Positions 1 to 6,685 of a stretch of 15,985 nucleotides of DNA are shown here, piece by piece; position 1 is the stretch's first letter; each line of letters starts with the position of its first letter. This DNA comes from an uncultured Oscillospiraceae bacterium. Lineage in GTDB: Bacteria > Bacillota > Clostridia > Oscillospirales > Oscillospiraceae. The translations under genes were made by a program, and so were the position numbers. The stretch spans positions 1 through 15,985 of the forward strand of contig CAJOCV010000073.1 of assembly GCA_905233785.1 (NCBI GenBank), given 5' to 3'. The notes below the pieces were generated by a model that saw nothing but the letters and a program-made list of their open reading frames with translations, was not told where the DNA came from and ran no database searches.

Positions 1-3
1 GCC

Positions 4-864
4 TTACCCTACCAACAAATCTATATCCTCAACTGAGATACCATCATGCAGCGCAAGATTGATCCCGTAGGCCAATACGCGCGCAACGGAACGAACTGCG
101 CTGTCGATAAAACGAGGGGTAACAAACAAATCTGTCAGCTCCTGCTCCTGCGCAAGCGAGGAAGCGTCAATCACAGTCGGAACGCCGACGGCAAGCACAG
201 GTACGCCGAGAGAAGCTTCATTCAGCGCGTCCCTGTCATTCCCAACGCCGGAGCCGGGCGCGATCCCGGTATTGCAGATCTGCACCGAGCGGCAAAGACC
301 GGAGAGCTCCGAGCCAGCCAAAGCATCGACAGCGATCACACAGGCGGGATGGATTTCATCGCAAAAAGCGCGAATCTGGTCGGCGCTCTCAAGACCTGTC
401 GTACCGAGAACGCCGGTACGGCAAAGAACGGTCGAGCGAAGGAAACCAAACTCTGACGCCTTGAGACGCTTCAAATGCCGCGTTACCAGCAGATTTCCCG
501 CCACAAGCGAGCCGAGCGCGTCCGGCGTCACATCTGGGTTTCCGAGCGCCGCAATCAAAATGCCTCGATCAAGTTCTTTCGGCAGACAGCGGCGAAGAAG
601 AGTCGAAATCGCGGCTGCCGCGTCTTGAAAGCACGTATCCCCCCTCGACAAAGGCGCAGGGAGGCGCAGGGTATAATATTTTCCCCGATCCTTTCCAAGC
701 AGAGCGGCGGCATCATCATCCAGAATTTCAACAGCGGTCAGCGAAAGTCCAAACAGCGTTTCTTCTTCCGCGCGAATTCCCTTGAGCCTTGCCGCATGTT
801 CCGCACTGCGAAGAAGACTGCTTCTGGCCTCGCTTGCAAGGTCAGTTCTGCCAGTAATTACCAT
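4..864 (-). CDS. gpr: GPR endopeptidase (spore germination protease)
   Basis: The 286-residue product matches the germination protease family, which starts degradation of small acid-soluble spore proteins (SASPs) in the spore core after germination begins. Seen: an N-terminal GRTDLASEA stretch like the conserved RTDLA segment near the autoprocessing site, TPDALG at residues 113-118, NLLVTRH at 124-130, AVDALAG at 178-184, NTGIAPGSGVGN at 198-209 and GVPTVIDA at 227-234. From family knowledge, D115 and D180 are the likely counterparts of the two catalytic aspartates of the Bacillus enzyme. The start is the first ATG, with an AAGGGG-like ribosome site about 12 nt upstream, which is rather far. 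The TAA stop lies at 4-6, so the gene is complete. GLGN is replaced by ALGN and the usual TPDALGP by TPDALGS, both minor changes. Expression in the forespore (sigma G) is expected, but no convincing sigma-G promoter was found. It is divergent from rpsT. Confidence 0.95.
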   Translation of the reverse strand: MVITGRTDLASEARSSLLRSAEHAARLKGIRAEEETLFGLSLTAVEILDDDAAALLGKDRGKYYTLRLPAPLSRGDTCFQDAAAAISTLLRRCLPKELDRGILIAALGNPDVTPDALGSLVAGNLLVTRHLKRLKASEFGFLRSTVLCRTGVLGTTGLESADQIRAFCDEIHPACVIAVDALAGSELSGLCRSVQICNTGIAPGSGVGNDRDALNEASLGVPVLAVGVPTVIDASSLAQEQELTDLFVTPRFIDSAVRSVARVLAYGINLALHDGISVEDIDLLVG

Positions 865-975
865 TTAATTTGTTTTCCCCTTTCCCTTTCGTTCAATATA
901 TTGTGGTATACTTTTTAAAAAAATAACCGGAGGAACTACAGGAAAACACGGAATGGTTCGTCTTCATTTCCTTCC

Positions 976-1035
976 AAAAAAATTTAAAAAAAATCTGAAA
1001 AAGCCCTTGCTTTTCAAGACTTTCTTTGCTATAAT
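976..1035 (+). promoter_or_regulatory. rpsT promoter with A-tract UP-like region
   Basis: TTGCTT at 1007-1012 and a consensus TATAAT at 1030-1035 are separated by exactly 17 bp. Just upstream, 976-1000 is a run of A tracts (AAAAAAATTTAAAAAAAA) at the position of an UP element. The predicted transcript start is near 1042, giving a leader of about 60 nt before rpsT. A strong constitutive promoter is what a ribosomal protein gene needs. Confidence 0.85.
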
Positions 1036-1103
1036 CTTTAAACGCGAATGTTATGTTACCAACGTCGCAGGCAATTTTTGTAGGAGGAGGTGGCGATTGA
1101 AAC

Positions 1104-1367
1104 ATGGCCAACATTAAGTCTTCTGCCAAGAGAGATGAGAAGTCCAAGCAGCTCAGAGCTAAGAACCGCGCCGACAAAACCGAGCTCAAGACCATGATGA
1201 AAAAGTTTGACGCAGCTGTTGCCGAAGGCAACCGCGAGACAGCCGTCAGTGCCTATAAAGTTGCTGTTAAGACTGTTGACCGCGCGGCCGGCAAGGGTCT
1301 GCTGCACAAGAACAACGCAGCGCACAAGAAGTCCGCGATGGCAAGCAAGCTCAACGAAATGGCGTAA
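1104..1367 (+). CDS. rpsT: 30S ribosomal protein S20
   Basis: The 87-residue, Lys/Arg/Ala-rich protein starts with MANIKSSAKR and contains KNRADKTELKTMMKKFDAAV, then VDRAAGKGLLHKNNAAHKKS, the hallmark S20 sequence before the C-terminal end. S20 is a primary 16S rRNA binder in the small subunit. Length equals the family norm (about 85-90). The start has a very strong AGGAGGAGG ribosome site at about 1083-1091. It is monocistronic: its own promoter at 1007-1035 and a terminator at 1396-1419. rpsT next to gpr is a familiar arrangement in Clostridia (family knowledge). Confidence 0.98.
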   Translation: MANIKSSAKRDEKSKQLRAKNRADKTELKTMMKKFDAAVAEGNRETAVSAYKVAVKTVDRAAGKGLLHKNNAAHKKSAMASKLNEMA

Positions 1368-1395
1368 TTTAAAAAACATCGAAATATTGCAACGT

Positions 1396-1430
1396 AAGGG
1401 GACGCGAGAGCGTCCCCTTTGCGTATTTTT
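1396..1430 (+). terminator. rpsT terminator
   Basis: Perfect 10-bp stem AAGGGGACGC (1396-1405) / GCGTCCCCTT (1410-1419) with a GAGA tetraloop (GNRA type), followed by a broken T run (TTGCGTATTTTT). It sits 28 nt after the rpsT stop. Confidence 0.85.
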
Positions 1431-1437
1431 GAGATAC

Positions 1438-1466
1438 TTGACGGAAAAAGCGGATAAGATTATAAT
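1438..1466 (+). promoter_or_regulatory. Promoter of the lipid kinase gene
   Basis: TTGACG at 1438-1443 and TATAAT at 1461-1466 with 17 bp between them. The predicted start is near 1473, with an AAGGAGAAGGAGA ribosome site directly before the ATG at 1505. It lies just after the rpsT terminator, so the kinase is transcribed independently. Confidence 0.85.
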
Positions 1467-1504
1467 AATGAACAAATGAACGGATAAGGAAAAGGAGAAG
1501 GAGA

Positions 1505-2395
1505 ATGCAACAAAAGCTCATGCTGATTATCAATCCCACAGCCGGGCGGGGTGCTTATAAGCAGGGCATTGGGGATGCGCTGCAAATTTTGGATACGGGC
1601 GGCTTTCGCACAACACTTTATTATACCTCCGCCTCAACGGACGCGACGCGCTTTGCGGCACAGTACGGCTCTGAGTATGATGTGGTTGCCTGCATTGGAG
1701 GCGACGGAACACTCAGCGAGGTCATGGCAGGCGTCATGCAGCTTGAGAAAAAGCCATATCTCGGGTATATTCCCATGGGGACTGCCAACGACGTGGCGAC
1801 TACGCTCAACCTTCCCAAAAACGACGCGGCGGCGGCCGCTCGCCGCATTCTGAGCGGTACCGCGCATCCCTATGACGTGGGCGGCTTTGGGGAAAAGGAT
1901 TATTTTGCCTACATCGCGGCCTTCGGCGCGTTTACAGACGTAAGCTATGCCACGCCTCAGGATCAGAAAAAGGCGCTGGGGCATCTGGCCTATGTGCTGC
2001 AGGGCATGGCGTCTCTGCCCAAAATCGTCTCCTACCACACGATCGTGGAATATGACGGCGGTGTGATTGAGGATGATCTGCTCTACGGAAGCCTCTCCAA
2101 CTCTACCTCCGTGGGCGGCGTGGTACACTTTACCGAGGATATGGTCGGTCTTGGTGACGGCATGAGCGAGCTTGTGCTGGTGAAGGATCCCAAAACCATG
2201 GACGGCCTCGGCGAGCTGGTGGGCAGTGTTTTGAGCCAGAGTTACGACAGCGATAAGCTCATGATCCTGCAAACAAAGCATGCTCGCTTTACCTTTGATC
2301 ATCCGGTGGCCTGGACGCGCGACGGCGAAGCCGGCGGTGAGCATCAGGTCGTAGAGCTCTGCAACTACCACGCGCCGCTGGAGTTTATCTTCTGA
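1505..2395 (+). CDS. Diacylglycerol kinase family lipid kinase (YegS/DagK-like)
   Basis: The 296-residue product has the DAGK catalytic-domain layout: an N-terminal MLIINPTAGRG (residues 6-16), the nucleotide-binding GGDGTLSEV at 65-73, and GTANDVATTL at 92-101 (family GTANDFA). The second, beta-rich C-terminal domain follows. Enzymes of this family phosphorylate membrane diacylglycerol or related lipids, or long-chain bases, using ATP; the DgkB type recycles diacylglycerol left by lipoteichoic acid synthesis. The exact substrate cannot be read from the sequence, so no symbol is assigned. Length is typical (about 290-310). The start is supported by an AAGGAGAAGGAGA site and its own promoter. 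The stop codon at 2393-2395 lies 1 nt before a palindromic heptamer-flanked element, which may also end the transcript. Confidence 0.9.
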   Translation: MQQKLMLIINPTAGRGAYKQGIGDALQILDTGGFRTTLYYTSASTDATRFAAQYGSEYDVVACIGGDGTLSEVMAGVMQLEKKPYLGYIPMGTANDVATTLNLPKNDAAAAARRILSGTAHPYDVGGFGEKDYFAYIAAFGAFTDVSYATPQDQKKALGHLAYVLQGMASLPKIVSYHTIVEYDGGVIEDDLLYGSLSNSTSVGGVVHFTEDMVGLGDGMSELVLVKDPKTMDGLGELVGSVLSQSYDSDKLMILQTKHARFTFDHPVAWTRDGEAGGEHQVVELCNYHAPLEFIF

Positions 2396-2396
2396 C

Positions 2397-2509
2397 AGTG
2401 AAAAGTGAAGAGTGAAGAGTGAATAGTTGTGGTGTCGCTTCGCGACGGATTGTAATTGTCCCCGAAGGGGACACCATAACTGTTCGCTTTTCTCTATTCA
2501 CTCTTCACT
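2397..2509. repeat. Palindromic intergenic element with AGTGAAG heptamers
   Basis: The left end has four tandem 7-mers of the form AGTGAA(A/G/T) at 2397-2424. The right end carries the inverted copies ATTCACT and CTTCACT (2496-2509). AGTGAAGAGTGAATAG (2411-2426) pairs perfectly with 2494-2509. Further in, GTTGTGGTGTC (2426-2436) pairs with GACACCATAAC (2470-2480) with one G-T. Two small hairpins lie inside: GTCGC-TTC-GCGAC (2434-2446) and GTCCCC-GAA-GGGGAC (2458-2472). It therefore folds into a branched, cloverleaf-like form. It resembles a REP/MITE-class non-coding repeat; no ORF is present. It begins 1 nt after the kinase stop and ends 7 bp before the asnS -35 box. Confidence 0.75.
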
Positions 2510-2515
2510 TTTTCC

Positions 2516-2544
2516 TTGCAATAGTAAGGAAAAGCATATATAAT
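2516..2544 (+). promoter_or_regulatory. asnS promoter
   Basis: TTGCAA at 2516-2521 and TATAAT at 2539-2544 with a 17-bp spacer. The predicted start near 2551 leaves a leader of about 48 nt, too short for a T-box, so charging-dependent control by a T-box is not seen for this synthetase gene. Confidence 0.85.
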
Positions 2545-2598
2545 AATAGCCCATTATAAAATTTGCGTGCCGATGGCACAAAGAAAGGATGGCGTCCC

Positions 2599-3993
2599 AT
2601 GGAACGAGTAAAAATTTCCACGATCTTTGCCGATCCCAAGGCATACGACGGCAAGAGTATGACCGTCTGCGGCTGGGTCCGCACGGTGCGGGATATGAAG
2701 AACTTTGGCTTTATCGCGCTCAACGACGGCAGCAACTTTACGTCGCTGCAGGTCGTTTTTGAGAGGTCCGGCCTCAATAACTACGATGAGATCGCCCGGC
2801 AGAACGTGGGCGCTGCCCTGATCGTACACGGTACTCTGGTGCTGACGCCGGAGGCGAAGCAGCCCTTCGAGCTCAAGGCCGACGAGATCACGGTGGAGGG
2901 TGTCTCCACGCCGGATTATCCCCTGCAGAAAAAGCGCCACAGCGTGGAGTTTCTGCGCACGATCCAGCATCTGCGTCCCCGTACGAATCTGTTCTCGGCG
3001 GTCTTTCGCGTGCGCAGTGTGGCGGCCTACGCGGTGCATGAGTTCTTCCAGAGCCGCGGCTTTGTCTATGTCCACACGCCCATCATCACCGGTTCCGACG
3101 CCGAGGGCGCGGGTCAGATGTTCCGCGTGACCACGATCGACCCCAACGATCCGCCCCGCACCGAGGACGGCAAGGTCGATTACAGCCAGGACTTCTTCGG
3201 CAAGCCCACGAACCTGACGGTCTCCGGGCAGCTGAATGCCGAGAACTTCGCCATGGCCTTCGGTGATGTGTACACCTTCGGCCCCACCTTCCGCGCTGAG
3301 GTCTCCTATACCCAGCGCCACGCGGCCGAGTTCTGGATGATCGAGCCGGAGATGGCCTTTTCCGACTTGAACGACTACATGGATACCGCCGAGGCGATGG
3401 TGAAGTACATCATCAACTCCGTGCTGGAAAAATGCCCGCAGGAGATGGAATTTTTCAACTCCTTCGTGGACAAGGGGCTGCTGGATCGCCTGCATAACGT
3501 GGTGTCCAACGAGTTTGGCCGCGTCAGCTATACCGAGGCGGTGGAGATCCTGCAAAAGAGCGGGAAGAAGTTCGATTACCCCGTGCAGTGGGGCATCGAC
3601 CTGCAGACCGAGCATGAGCGCTACCTGACCGAGGAGGTCTTCAAGAAGCCCATCTTCGTCACCGATTACCCCAAGGAGATCAAGGCCTTCTATATGCGCT
3701 TAAACGACGACGGCAAGACCGTCGCGGCGGCGGACTGCCTGGTGCCCGGCATCGGGGAAATCATCGGCGGCAGCCAGCGCGAGGAAAGGCTGGAGCTGCT
3801 CTTAGAGCGCATTGAGGAGCTCGGCATGAAGGAGGAGGACTACTGGTGGTATCTCGACCTGCGCCGTTACGGCAGCTGCCGTCACGCGGGCTTCGGCCTG
3901 GGCTTTGAGCGCATGGTGATGTACCTGACGGGCGTCTCCAACATCCGCGATGTGGAGCTTCACCCCCGCACCACCGGCAACGCCGATTTCTGA
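2599..3993 (+). CDS. asnS: Asparagine--tRNA ligase
   Basis: The 464-residue product is a full-length class II aminoacyl-tRNA synthetase of the Asp/Asn group (E. coli AsnS is 466). It charges tRNA-Asn with asparagine using ATP in the cytoplasm. Seen: an N-terminal OB-fold anticodon-binding domain (VCGWVRTVRDMKNFGFI, residues 23-39), motif 2 at 228-250 (GPTFRAE then RHAAEFWMIEPE) and motif 3 at 430-438 (AGFGLGFER). The R-H-A-A-E-F segment and the FWMIEPE ending are typical of AsnRS. The start was set at 2599 because AAAGGA lies 9 nt upstream; an in-frame ATG at 2563 would precede this site. The end reads HPRTTGNADF instead of the common FPRTPGNAEF. The stop region is duplicated in tandem (see 3979-4012). 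It has its own promoter and terminator. Confidence 0.96.
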   Translation: MERVKISTIFADPKAYDGKSMTVCGWVRTVRDMKNFGFIALNDGSNFTSLQVVFERSGLNNYDEIARQNVGAALIVHGTLVLTPEAKQPFELKADEITVEGVSTPDYPLQKKRHSVEFLRTIQHLRPRTNLFSAVFRVRSVAAYAVHEFFQSRGFVYVHTPIITGSDAEGAGQMFRVTTIDPNDPPRTEDGKVDYSQDFFGKPTNLTVSGQLNAENFAMAFGDVYTFGPTFRAEVSYTQRHAAEFWMIEPEMAFSDLNDYMDTAEAMVKYIINSVLEKCPQEMEFFNSFVDKGLLDRLHNVVSNEFGRVSYTEAVEILQKSGKKFDYPVQWGIDLQTEHERYLTEEVFKKPIFVTDYPKEIKAFYMRLNDDGKTVAAADCLVPGIGEIIGGSQREERLELLLERIEELGMKEEDYWWYLDLRRYGSCRHAGFGLGFERMVMYLTGVSNIRDVELHPRTTGNADF

Positions 3994-4012
3994 TAGAACG
4001 CCGATTTCTGAT
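3979..4012 (+). repeat. 18-bp tandem duplication over the asnS stop codon
   Basis: AACGCCGATTTCTGAT occurs at 3979-3994 and again at 3997-4012, with period 18. The first copy encodes the last residues N-A-D-F and the stop TGA; the second is non-coding. It looks like a simple replication-slippage duplication that left the protein unchanged. Confidence 0.9.
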
Positions 4013-4019
4013 CGTTTAT

Positions 4020-4055
4020 ATAAGGGGATGGTAAAACATCCCCTTATCGTTTTTT
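4020..4055 (+). terminator. asnS terminator
   Basis: Perfect 11-bp stem ATAAGGGGATG (4020-4030) / CATCCCCTTAT (4037-4047), 6-nt loop, then CGTTTTTT. The next gene starts only 14 nt after the T run. Confidence 0.92.
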
Positions 4056-4068
4056 GGAGTAATCAACA

Positions 4069-5220
4069 ATGGCAAGACGAAGAAAAGCAAAAAACAGCGC
4101 GGCGCCGGTGCTGCTTCTGCTGGCGCTGCTGCTTGTTGTGGGAGCGCTGGTATTTCTGCGTGTAAACGGCAGCCCCGCAAGTTCGGAGCCGACGGCGATC
4201 CAGGTAACGCCGGAACCGACAGCAGCACCGACCCCGGCACCGACCCCGGCACCGACGCCTGAGCCTACACCCGAGCCGACCCCGGAACCGATCCACTATG
4301 CCATTGACGAAAACGCGCTGATCGCGCCCATGCCGAACCCCGCCTGCTACGGCGAGAGTGATGACGCGGCAGAGCTTGCCGCGCTGCTGCAGACCGAGGA
4401 GGCGCAGAGACTGATCGCGGGGCGCGAGCTGGTGTGGAACCCGGACATTGAGCGCTTCCCCGGCTCCACGATCCGCTGGTATCTGGATGAGACCATCCTC
4501 TGCATTGTCTGGCAGGAGGTGGAGGCGCGGGAGGTCGGCACCTTCAGCGAGGTGATCGTGGCCGACGGCTCTCAGCTTCGCCGCCGCATCGCCGGGGATG
4601 AGCCCTTCAGCCTCCAGTTTGCCACCACAACGGATTTTGCGCAGGACTCCAATGCGGTTTTGTGCCTCGGCGGGGATTTTTATCACCATGGCCGCGCCTG
4701 CGGCGTCGTGGTCTATCAGCGCCAGATTCAGCGCTTCGAGCCGGTCACCAGCGACAACTGTTATATCACCGCGGACGGGGATATGCTCTTTAGCTATCGC
4801 GGGCAGTTTAGCACCCAGGAGGAGGCGGAGCAGTTCATTGCGGACAACGACGTGCTCTTTTCTCTTTGCTTTGGCCCCGTGCTCATTGACGACGGCAAGG
4901 ATGTGACGCCTGAGGACTACCCTTGGGGCGAGGTGCGCGACGCCTATGCCCGCAGCGCCCTGGGGCTTCTCGATCGGCACCACTATCTGACCATGAACCT
5001 CAACTGCGGTACGCCGGGGACGGAGTATTATTACCTCGCCACCCTCCGCCAGGAGGCGGACGCGATGCTCGCGCGCGGCTGTGTCAAGGCCTACGCCCTG
5101 GACGGCGGCCAGACCGCCACCACGGTCTTTGGCGGCGAGCGCGTCAACCCCGTCCAATTCGGCTGGGAAAAACCCATCAGCGATGTGATCTATTTCGCAA
5201 CGGCCGTCCCGAGCGAATAG
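4069..5220 (+). CDS. Membrane-anchored phosphodiester glycosidase (NAGPA) family protein
   Basis: 383 residues. An N-terminal basic stretch (MARRRKAKN) and a hydrophobic segment at about 12-31 form a signal anchor without a lipobox. A Pro/Thr/Ala/Glu linker spans about 40-75 (units APTP, EPTP). The globular remainder ends with ALDGGQTATTVFGGERVNPV (about 343-362) and then PISDVIYFATA, the C-terminal signature of the NAGPA/DUF2233 family. Known family members cleave or remove GlcNAc linked through phosphodiesters, and many bacterial members are extracellular envelope proteins; the substrate here is unknown. The start is supported by GGAG 9 nt before the ATG. The asnS terminator is directly upstream and no separate promoter is clear, so expression may rely on read-through. 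It converges on the phosphoesterase gene at a shared hairpin. Confidence 0.82.
   Translation: MARRRKAKNSAAPVLLLLALLLVVGALVFLRVNGSPASSEPTAIQVTPEPTAAPTPAPTPAPTPEPTPEPTPEPIHYAIDENALIAPMPNPACYGESDDAAELAALLQTEEAQRLIAGRELVWNPDIERFPGSTIRWYLDETILCIVWQEVEAREVGTFSEVIVADGSQLRRRIAGDEPFSLQFATTTDFAQDSNAVLCLGGDFYHHGRACGVVVYQRQIQRFEPVTSDNCYITADGDMLFSYRGQFSTQEEAEQFIADNDVLFSLCFGPVLIDDGKDVTPEDYPWGEVRDAYARSALGLLDRHHYLTMNLNCGTPGTEYYYLATLRQEADAMLARGCVKAYALDGGQTATTVFGGERVNPVQFGWEKPISDVIYFATAVPSE
4225..4284 (+). repeat. 12-bp tandem repeat encoding Pro-Thr-Pro linker
   Basis: Five 12-bp units in frame: two identical GCACCGACCCCG (4225-4236, 4237-4248), then GCACCGACGCCT, GAGCCTACACCC and GAGCCGACCCCG. They encode the (A/E)-P-T-P linker of the anchored NAGPA-family protein. 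Such in-frame units can vary in number between strains and alter how far the domain stands from the membrane (inference). Confidence 0.85.
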
Positions 5221-5236
5221 CCGTCAGCATACAATA

Positions 5237-5280
5237 AAAATGGGCGAATTCGCACAATTTTGTAAGAATTCGCCCATTTT
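5237..5280. terminator. Bidirectional terminator between convergent genes
   Basis: Perfect 15-bp stem AAAATGGGCGAATTC (5237-5251) / GAATTCGCCCATTTT (5266-5280) with a 14-nt loop. The A and T ends provide a T tract on either strand, so it can stop both the plus-strand NAGPA-family gene and the minus-strand phosphoesterase gene. A related hairpin occurs at 12988-13027. Confidence 0.88.
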
Positions 5281-5288
5281 CTTAACGA

Positions 5289-6578
5289 TCAATGAAAGTC
5301 AATCTCAAATCCCGCGAGCTTCGGAGAGGCGGTTTCGATCAGATCCCTGAGCCACCAGCCGTAGCTGTAGCCCTCGGCGGCGCGAAAGAAGGAGTCGTAG
5401 CCCTCCAGCTGCCGCAGCGTCTCGCGCCGCTCGGCAAGGCTTCCGTCCCAATAGGCGCGCATGACGGCGTTGAAAAAACGGGTCGCGCTCTCCTTCTCCC
5501 CCTCTTTGAGGGGGTTTTTCTTTGTCATGGCCTCGACGGTCTCACGGCAGTAGGCTTCCAGTCCTTGCTCCTGCCATTCGTCAAAGCCCCGCAGCACCGG
5601 GTCTGTCTGTCCCGTTTCCGCTGCCCAGCGCTCCACATCCACCCGTCGGGGCAGGACGCGAATCGTCTCGGGCGTCAGGTCGAGCACCGTATAGCCCGTG
5701 GGATAGGCGATCAGGCACTCGGTGAGCTGCTCGGTGAGTCCGTCTTCCTCATAGACCGCCCGCAGGTGCATATGTCCGCTCAGGGTGAGCTTCACCCCGT
5801 ATTCGCGCAGAAGAGAGGCAAAGCGGACGCCGTTTTCCACATAGTAGCCCGTATTCTCCGTGCGGCTGATCTCCGGAAGCAGGTTATAATGCCCCGCTGC
5901 AAGCACAGGGATGTCCTTCTCCCGCGCGGTCTGCAGCAGCTCCTCTGCCCAATGCAGCGTCTCCTCCGTGAAAAAAGCATTGCTGTCGGCTCTTTTGGGT
6001 GCGCCGGGCAGGTCGATGGCGGAGACGCCGTAGCCCGCCGTGTCCATCATCAGGAGCATGACATCGTCCCGCAGCACGCAGTAGCTCAGAGAGGCGCTGT
6101 CCCGGCTGTACGCCTCCGCGAAGCCGAAATCGGCGTAGAGCGCGGCAAACTCCGACTGCTTCAAGGGCGCGAGATCATGGTTGCCGGGCAGGACATAGAC
6201 GGTAAGACCCTCCGCCTCCGCCGCGCGAAGCTTTTCGACCAGCGCCTCATGCTTCGGGCGCTTGCCGCTGTTGCAGAGATCGCCCGTCAAAAGCAGGAGC
6301 TTTGCTCCCTGTGCTTTCACGTCATGGAGCATCGCGTCCGCAATTTCCATATTGTAGACGGCCTCGCCCAAATCGCTCTGCTTGTCGGTGTGGTCCGGGT
6401 CAAAATGCGTGTCCGAAGCTACGGCGACGCGAAGTCCCCGCGGCGTAGGAAACGGCGTCGCCGCCGCGCTTTCCAAAGCGGGCGCCGGTGTTTCCGGGGA
6501 AGCGAGAAAGAGCGCCAGCACACACAACAGCGCCGCCGCCGGCATCCAAAGCGGAGCGTATTTTTTTGCGTTTTTCAT
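5289..6578 (-). CDS. Membrane-anchored calcineurin-like metallophosphoesterase
   Basis: 429 residues. A hydrophobic signal anchor lies at about 9-26, with no lipobox cysteine, followed by a short Pro/Ala-rich linker (about 29-47). The metallophosphoesterase motifs appear in the right order: SDTHF (55-59), GDLCNSG (99-105), GNHD (132-135), AGHYN (228-232) and SGHMH (267-271). Their D/H/N residues coordinate the two metal ions in this superfamily. It should act outside the membrane on a phosphomono- or diester; the substrate is not evident. The C-terminal 120 residues are helical and not recognised. The ATG at 6576-6578 has a GAGGGGG ribosome site about 8 nt upstream. Lack of a clear promoter and the same orientation suggest transcription with the LRR genes upstream, across the hairpin at 6622-6664. 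Confidence 0.87.
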   Translation of the reverse strand: MKNAKKYAPLWMPAAALLCVLALFLASPETPAPALESAAATPFPTPRGLRVAVASDTHFDPDHTDKQSDLGEAVYNMEIADAMLHDVKAQGAKLLLLTGDLCNSGKRPKHEALVEKLRAAEAEGLTVYVLPGNHDLAPLKQSEFAALYADFGFAEAYSRDSASLSYCVLRDDVMLLMMDTAGYGVSAIDLPGAPKRADSNAFFTEETLHWAEELLQTAREKDIPVLAAGHYNLLPEISRTENTGYYVENGVRFASLLREYGVKLTLSGHMHLRAVYEEDGLTEQLTECLIAYPTGYTVLDLTPETIRVLPRRVDVERWAAETGQTDPVLRGFDEWQEQGLEAYCRETVEAMTKKNPLKEGEKESATRFFNAVMRAYWDGSLAERRETLRQLEGYDSFFRAAEGYSYGWWLRDLIETASPKLAGFEIDFH

Positions 6579-6621
6579 CCTTGTCCCCCCTCGGCAACAG
6601 CAGGGACTGTAAACCGTCCGG

Positions 6622-6664
6622 CATAGCTCGCGGGGACGAGCAATGCCTGTCCCCGCGAGCTATG
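6622..6664. repeat. Perfect 16-bp inverted repeat (hairpin) between LRR and phosphoesterase genes
   Basis: CATAGCTCGCGGGGAC (6622-6637) is the exact reverse complement of 6649-6664, with an 11-nt loop. Neither strand has a good T run directly after the stem, so it is not a canonical intrinsic terminator. It lies in the 107-bp gap between two minus-strand genes and may be an attenuator, a processing or stability hairpin, or a REP-type repeat. Confidence 0.8.
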
Positions 6665-6685
6665 ATCTATTTTCACACTTTTTCT

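Noticed and set aside
865..960. Sigma-G or sigma-F promoter for gpr
   Set aside because: CAATATA on the minus strand is one base off the CATnnTA pattern, but no acceptable -35 element lies at the right distance.
953..1117. Possible short plus-strand ORF upstream of rpsT
   Set aside because: GGAGG is 19 nt before its ATG, too far, and the strong rpsT promoter and A tract lie inside it. TATACT at 907-912 has no matching -35 box.
2545..2598. T-box leader before asnS
   Set aside because: The leader is about 48 nt and has neither a T-box sequence nor an antiterminator structure.
2554..3615. Long minus-strand open frame (353 codons) opposite asnS
   Set aside because: It lies wholly antisense to a certain synthetase gene. 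Its His/Gly/Val-rich composition is that of a codon-bias shadow, and it has no recognisable motif.
5292..6626. 444-codon plus-strand frame opposite the phosphoesterase gene
   Set aside because: The minus strand carries all five metallophosphoesterase motifs in order; the plus-strand product is a shadow.
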